This document shows, one piece after another, positions 60,161 through 64,000 of a stretch of DNA of 64,000 bases. Under the pieces are notes generated by a model. That model was not told where the DNA came from. It saw only the letters and a list, made by a program, of their open reading frames with translations, and ran no database searches. Source of the stretch: Bacteroidales bacterium (lineage in GTDB: Bacteria > Bacteroidota > Bacteroidia > Bacteroidales > UBA932); contig JAGCCX010000045.1 in assembly GCA_017651465.1 (NCBI GenBank), forward strand, positions 1 to 64,000. Reading direction: 5' to 3'. The translations under genes and the position numbers were made by a program. Within the stretch, counting starts at the first letter, position 1. Every line of letters starts with the position of its first letter.

Positions 60161-61186
60161 TCAAAAGGTGTTGCGATGAATCATCCTAAAGGTGCAGTGA
60201 ATCTTTCGGGGCTGGCGGGAGAGTATCATTTCGGCGGCGAGCTGCCCCATAAGGCGGAAGTCCGTGGATACGGTGGTAAGCCCTCCGAGTATGAGTTCGT
60301 TCATATCGTACTCATTGTAAGAAATGATCTTTACATCGCTCCCTATTTGCAGTCCGGCTTTGCCGATGTTCTGCGCCAGCGTCACCAGGCCGGCGTCAAG
60401 CTGGGAATTCAGCACCAGGAATATATCTCCTTGGGCTACCGTTTCGGGCGCGGAAGTCAAAAACTCGGCAGGGATGCCCCTCTCGCGGGCGAAGCGCTCG
60501 ACACCGCGCCGTATGCACTCGCCGTACAGCGAAGAAGGAAGGGTGATGACACGCAGGCGCGAAGCCCTCCCGTAGTCTTTCCATCCTTCCGTGAGGCCGT
60601 AGTAGATATCATTTTCAAAGTCTTGATATACAGCGCTGTAGTTGCCGTTGATGCCGGGTTGGAGACGGTCCAGCATTATTAATTTACGGTTGGGTATCCG
60701 GTTCAGCTGCTTGACTGCTTTCTCCTGGGTCGCTTCGTCGAGAGGGAAGTGAGGGGTAACAACGTAGTAATCGAAATTGTCCAAGTTGTTGTTGAGATAG
60801 AATTCGAGCAACTCCACGCTCTGGTTGTGGTTGACTATGGTTATGTCGGCCTCGTTTCCAAGATGCTGGGCGAAAGCGTTGAAAAGTATCTGTTTATATA
60901 CCGAATATTTGTCGAAAATGACGAGCACCTGCGGCCTGGTGCTGCCGTTTACATCGGCGGCGAAAAAGCCCTTGCCCTGTTTGGGCACAATTATACCCTT
61001 GTCGGTCAAGATCTTGTATGCCTTCTTGACCGTCTCCCGCGATATGCCGGACGAATCGGCCAGGTCGTTCATTGACGGGAGCTGCTCCCCGGCGGAAAGG
61101 CTTCCGTCGTGGAAGGCGCGTTCGACCTTGGATACCAATTGTTTGTAAATGGGCTCTTTGCTTGATTGGTCTACGTTAATTCGCAT
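60161..61186 (-). CDS. GntR-family regulator with a PBP1/LacI-like sensor domain
   Basis: A 341-residue regulator. The N-terminal winged helix (about 5-75) has EPIYKQLVSKVERAFHDG, GEQLPSMNDLADSSGISRETVKKAY and KGIIVPKQGKGFF, typical of GntR. The rest is a periplasmic-binding-protein-like sensor (RPQVLVIFDKYSVYKQILFNAF, YYVVTPHF, KLIMLDRLQPGINGNYSAV, DVKIISYNEYDMNEL), as in LacI- and AraR-type sugar sensors. It lies eight bases after the GH20 gene and before the NAGPA lipoprotein, so it probably controls this operon in response to a released sugar. Confidence 0.88.
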   Translation of the reverse strand: MRINVDQSSKEPIYKQLVSKVERAFHDGSLSAGEQLPSMNDLADSSGISRETVKKAYKILTDKGIIVPKQGKGFFAADVNGSTRPQVLVIFDKYSVYKQILFNAFAQHLGNEADITIVNHNQSVELLEFYLNNNLDNFDYYVVTPHFPLDEATQEKAVKQLNRIPNRKLIMLDRLQPGINGNYSAVYQDFENDIYYGLTEGWKDYGRASRLRVITLPSSLYGECIRRGVERFARERGIPAEFLTSAPETVAQGDIFLVLNSQLDAGLVTLAQNIGKAGLQIGSDVKIISYNEYDMNELILGGLTTVSTDFRLMGQLAAEMILSRQPRKIHCTFRMIHRNTF

Positions 61187-61194
61187 ATTCTTTG

Positions 61195-62706
61195 TTATTC
61201 GTCGTCAACAATGATGGGAACTCCTTCAGGGGGGAAGCGCTGCATTCCGGAGCGTGCAAGGTCGGACTCGTTGTCCATATCGAAAGTCTTGTATCCTAGC
61301 GCTCTGAATGAATCGAGCAGCCTGCGCGCCCTCTTTCGGAATGCTTTGTATTCCTTGCGCCCGGCGGGGCTCCAGGCTGTCTCGGCCAGAGCGAAGAGCC
61401 TGGGGTAAAGCATATACTCGGCGTGCTCCGGAGTTGGTATGTACTCGCACCAGAGGTTGGCCTGCAGGCCTCGCACAAGGGCGGGATCCATTCCGTCGGC
61501 CACGGGCTCGTAGCCATAGGTGAACCGTAGCGATACCAACTCCCCGCAGGCAGCCGGTTCCTTGCGTATAAGGTCTTGATAGTAATTGTAATAGCAGTGA
61601 GTGTTGGGGGACATCACAACTTCTCTGCCGGCCTTGGAAGCATTGACTCCTCCGGCCGTGCCTCTCCAGCTCTGGATTACTGCGTCGGGAGATACTCCGG
61701 TCTCGAGTATCTCGTCCCATCCGATTATCCGTCGGCCGTGCCGGCGGACAAAGTCTTCGATGCGCCTGATCAGGTAGCCCTGGAGCTGCTTTACATCGGT
61801 ATAGCCTTCACGGGCCATTCGGGCGCGGCATTTGGGACAGTCGTGCCAGGTGGTCATAGTGGCCTCGTCCCCGCCGATATGGATAAAAGGCGAGGGAAAT
61901 ATGTCCATCACCTCCGTCAATACTCCCTCAAGCAGGGTGAAAGTTTCTTCCGACCCAGGGCACAGGTCCCAGGCGCCCCTGCAGCTTAGCCCTGATGAAG
62001 TAGTGCAGAGCACTTCGGGATAGGCGTATCCAACCTCCATACTGTGACCGGGCATCTCGATTTCAGGAATGACGGTTATGTAGCGCTGGGCTGCATATTC
62101 TACTATTTCCTTGAGTTCGGCCTTGGAGTAACAGCCTCCGGTGGCCTCCGGGGAGCCCTGGGTGGAGAACTTATATCCTCCCTTCTCCCAGGCAAAGTAG
62201 TCCCAGCCTATGCGCCAGGCGGTTTTGGCGGTAAGGTCGGGGTAGCTGTCGATCTGGATGCGCCAGCCTGCCGAGTCGTCGAGGTGCAGATGGAGCACGT
62301 TGAGCTTCAGCAGGGCCATTGCATCTATTTGCTTCTTGATGAACTCGACTCCTTTGAAGCTGCGGCTCTCGTCGAGCATAAGCCCCCGGTGCTTGAACCG
62401 GGGCCAGTCGGTGATGGTACAGCAGGGCAGGGGCGTACCCTCCAGGCGCATCTGCTCGAGGCTCTTGCGTGCGCGGAACTCGCCTTCGGGCGTTAGGGCT
62501 TCGATAACTATGCGTCCGGGTTTAACCGTAAGCCTGTAGGCTTCCTGCTGCTGAAAGGGCTCCAGGGCGGCCACGGTACGTTTAAAAGCACATTTGTTGA
62601 GCTTTACGCATATCTTGTCCCGTGTGCACACCCCTTGGGCGGGAGTGTACTCTGCCGGAATGGGAATTATCTGCAGCAGCAGGCAGGATAGGAGGAGGGC
62701 TATCAT
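61195..62706 (-). CDS. GH20 beta-N-acetylhexosaminidase
   Basis: Exported glycosidase, 503 residues, that removes terminal beta-GlcNAc or beta-GalNAc by substrate-assisted catalysis. A short signal peptide (about 1-16) is followed by the GH20b domain (about 17-105) and the catalytic barrel from RFKHRGLMLDESRSF on. LHLHLDDSAGWRIQI, PEIEMPGHS and FIHIGGDEATMTTW (catalytic pair D280-E281) are typical. The start overlaps the upstream glycosidase gene by four bases (ATGA). It probably works in the periplasm or at the surface next to the two phosphodiester glycosidases. Confidence 0.93.
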   Translation of the reverse strand: MIALLLSCLLLQIIPIPAEYTPAQGVCTRDKICVKLNKCAFKRTVAALEPFQQQEAYRLTVKPGRIVIEALTPEGEFRARKSLEQMRLEGTPLPCCTITDWPRFKHRGLMLDESRSFKGVEFIKKQIDAMALLKLNVLHLHLDDSAGWRIQIDSYPDLTAKTAWRIGWDYFAWEKGGYKFSTQGSPEATGGCYSKAELKEIVEYAAQRYITVIPEIEMPGHSMEVGYAYPEVLCTTSSGLSCRGAWDLCPGSEETFTLLEGVLTEVMDIFPSPFIHIGGDEATMTTWHDCPKCRARMAREGYTDVKQLQGYLIRRIEDFVRRHGRRIIGWDEILETGVSPDAVIQSWRGTAGGVNASKAGREVVMSPNTHCYYNYYQDLIRKEPAACGELVSLRFTYGYEPVADGMDPALVRGLQANLWCEYIPTPEHAEYMLYPRLFALAETAWSPAGRKEYKAFRKRARRLLDSFRALGYKTFDMDNESDLARSGMQRFPPEGVPIIVDDE

Positions 62707-64000
62707 ATCTCGGAGCTGCGTTTAAAGAAGCCCAGGGTAGTCATCACTGGACGTGAGCCTCCGGTGGAGTCGTTGAGGTGCCGGCCGGCCGCCCACATCC
62801 CTGTAGATCCTCCTCCGTCGAGATTTATGGCGCCGGTGCATCCAAGGCCCTTCATTATGCGGGCCATCTCGATGGTGGTGGCTCCTGACGATGAGGGGAT
62901 GCGCCCGTCCACCACGCACAGAATCACTTTTCCGTCGGGGGTACAGCCCACGGCGGAGCGGTCGTGCCGCTGGTCGACGCCGAAAATATCGTCCGCCCAT
63001 AACTCGTAGTTGGTCTTCCACCAGCCCTGCTCCGTGCGCTCAAGTGAGATGGGGCACTTTCCGTCTTTCAGGAGCACGGGGCCGCAAGTAACGGCGTTAA
63101 GTGGCTTCCAGGCCGCCGGTTTGCCGCCGGCAGGGGAGTCGTAGAGCTCTATGCTGCCCCATTCGGGAGTAAACGACCAGTAAACTCCCGGAAGGCCGTC
63201 TTTGTCAACCCCGAACAAGGCCCGGCGCACCGGGTGGACCTGGCCGTCGGGTCCGGGATAATCACGGTCGAGGTATGTCGAATCGGGAGCGACCCTCCAG
63301 GGAGTCTGCACTCCGTCGCACACAGCAAATCCTATGGGAAGTGCGAGGCGGGGGCTGAATATGCCGCCGTTTATCAGTACCAGGCAGGATTCGTTTTCGG
63401 AAGCCTGCTCATCGATGCTCATCAGGCGTCCGTCGCCGGGGTATAGCACCTTGAATTCAAATTCGGAGCTGCAGTCGGCTATGGCATACCAGGCCTGGAT
63501 GGGACGTCCGTCGCAGGTGTCGGAGCAGGAATAGACCTTTATCCCTTCGGGCAGGACCAGCCCGGTCTCACTGGTCCAGTGGAGGCGGACAGCGTCTTGC
63601 TTGTGCTGCTTTTCGAACACCAGTACCACTAGTTCGTTGGTGCGGAGCGTCACCTTGCTCCCCCTGACCCTGGGATTGCCTATGACGGCGTTTTCCTTAA
63701 GGATGTATCCGGGGGCGGAGATGCTGCCGCGTGCAGTCTTGGGACCGGTATTGGTGACGACTACCGCCAGGCGGTCGCCCGCGGTGTAGCTCCTTGCGGT
63801 CAGTGCGGGATTACTGCAGCTGAAGCCGTCGGTTGCGGTGTAGCGCCCTTCGAGCAGAAGGTCGGGGAAACGGTGGCGGATGGCGTTGACCTTGGAGAGA
63901 TATGCCTGATATACAGGGGTTTCGTCTATGAGCCCACGGCAGCGGAATACTTCAATATCGTTCCTCAGCCCTTTGAGGAGGGTGTTGTTGACCCGGCGGG
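62703..64000 (-). CDS. Glycosidase-like protein fused to a phosphodiester glycosidase domain, 5' end cut by the window
   Basis: The minus-strand frame is open from 64000 to the TGA at 62705-62703, so the gene starts outside the window; 432 codons are visible. The first part (LLKGLRNDIEVFRCRGLIDETP, then YQAYLSKVNAIRHRFPDLLLEGRY) resembles the end of a glycoside hydrolase TIM barrel (perhaps a DUF6259-type enzyme), followed by a beta-sandwich (GDRLAVVVTNTG to NELVVLVFEK). From about codon 130 comes an NAGPA/DUF2233 domain: CLVLINGGIFSP, TCGPVLLKDGKCP, NYELWADDIFGVDQRHDRSAVG and the signature NLDGGGSTGM. It overlaps the GH20 gene by four bases and is the first visible gene of the operon. Confidence 0.8.
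   Translation of the reverse strand, partial: RRVNNTLLKGLRNDIEVFRCRGLIDETPVYQAYLSKVNAIRHRFPDLLLEGRYTATDGFSCSNPALTARSYTAGDRLAVVVTNTGPKTARGSISAPGYILKENAVIGNPRVRGSKVTLRTNELVVLVFEKQHKQDAVRLHWTSETGLVLPEGIKVYSCSDTCDGRPIQAWYAIADCSSEFEFKVLYPGDGRLMSIDEQASENESCLVLINGGIFSPRLALPIGFAVCDGVQTPWRVAPDSTYLDRDYPGPDGQVHPVRRALFGVDKDGLPGVYWSFTPEWGSIELYDSPAGGKPAAWKPLNAVTCGPVLLKDGKCPISLERTEQGWWKTNYELWADDIFGVDQRHDRSAVGCTPDGKVILCVVDGRIPSSSGATTIEMARIMKGLGCTGAINLDGGGSTGMWAAGRHLNDSTGGSRPVMTTLGFFKRSSEI

Noticed and set aside
1..64000. CRISPR arrays, insertion sequences, prophage and rRNA genes
   Set aside because: No regularly spaced repeats, transposase or integrase motifs, or rRNA-like sequence were seen on either strand.

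Overview
The window is a gene-dense, fairly GC-rich chromosome segment of a Bacteroidota bacterium, most likely an uncultured Bacteroidales. The evidence is lineage-restricted genes (DUF4295 next to rpmG, DUF4296, DUF3575 and NigD-like proteins, the glsB/glsA glycine-lipid pair), many promoters with the Bacteroidota -7 box TAnnTTTG, an FtsL of the Bacteroidota type, and fimbrillin-like lipoproteins. No rRNA, insertion sequence, prophage or CRISPR array was seen. Almost all genes lie in long, tightly packed runs with 1 to 19 base overlaps.

Region by region: (1) 1-9.2 kb, plus strand: the tail of an unknown gene, then thrS-infC-rpmI-rplT-lepB, rpmB-rpmG-DUF4295, and ftsY-pheT-DUF4296 lipoprotein, i.e. 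translation and protein export. (2) 9.2-16.9 kb: deoC, the glycine-lipid acyltransferase pair, a HAD phosphatase, a tRNA-Leu(CAG), two exported proteins, and a DcuB-type C4-dicarboxylate carrier with a PPC-domain protein. (3) 17.1-33.5 kb, minus strand: a complete division and cell-wall cluster mraZ-rsmH-ftsL-ftsI-murE-mraY-murD-ftsW-murG-murC-ftsQ-ftsA-ftsZ, ending with gltX and followed by a probable structured RNA. (4) 33.7-45.2 kb, minus strand: a continuous run of envelope and housekeeping genes (skp-like, glycosyltransferase, binding-protein-like, trxB, bamD, rpoZ, recN, Fur-like, NigD-like, organophosphate antiporter, LEA-like, SPOR, rpoN). (5) 45.2-52.1 kb: pdxJ facing away from nadK-uppS-bamA-skp-gdhA. 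(6) 52.1-64 kb: an accessory carbohydrate region.

The accessory region is the most interesting part. A divergent N-acylglucosamine 2-epimerase-like gene and sugar transporter are followed by a fimbrillin-like lipoprotein. Facing them is a minus-strand operon: a protein with a glycosidase-like part fused to a phosphodiester glycosidase (NAGPA/DUF2233) domain (cut by the window edge), a GH20 hexosaminidase, a GntR/PBP1-like regulator, a 49-residue Cys-rich ORF, and a second, surface-type NAGPA lipoprotein. There is no SusC/SusD pair in the window. I infer a locus that removes sugars linked through phosphodiesters (for example GlcNAc-1-phosphate caps) and then trims hexosamines; this is a hypothesis.

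Other points worth checking: a ThrRS that lacks almost the whole TGS domain, several promoters placed so close to ATG that the mRNAs should be leaderless or nearly so, a strongly base-paired minus-strand RNA after gltX, a FtsQ with a lipobox-like motif, and an exported protein in which a zincin-like HExxH motif reads HAFAH.
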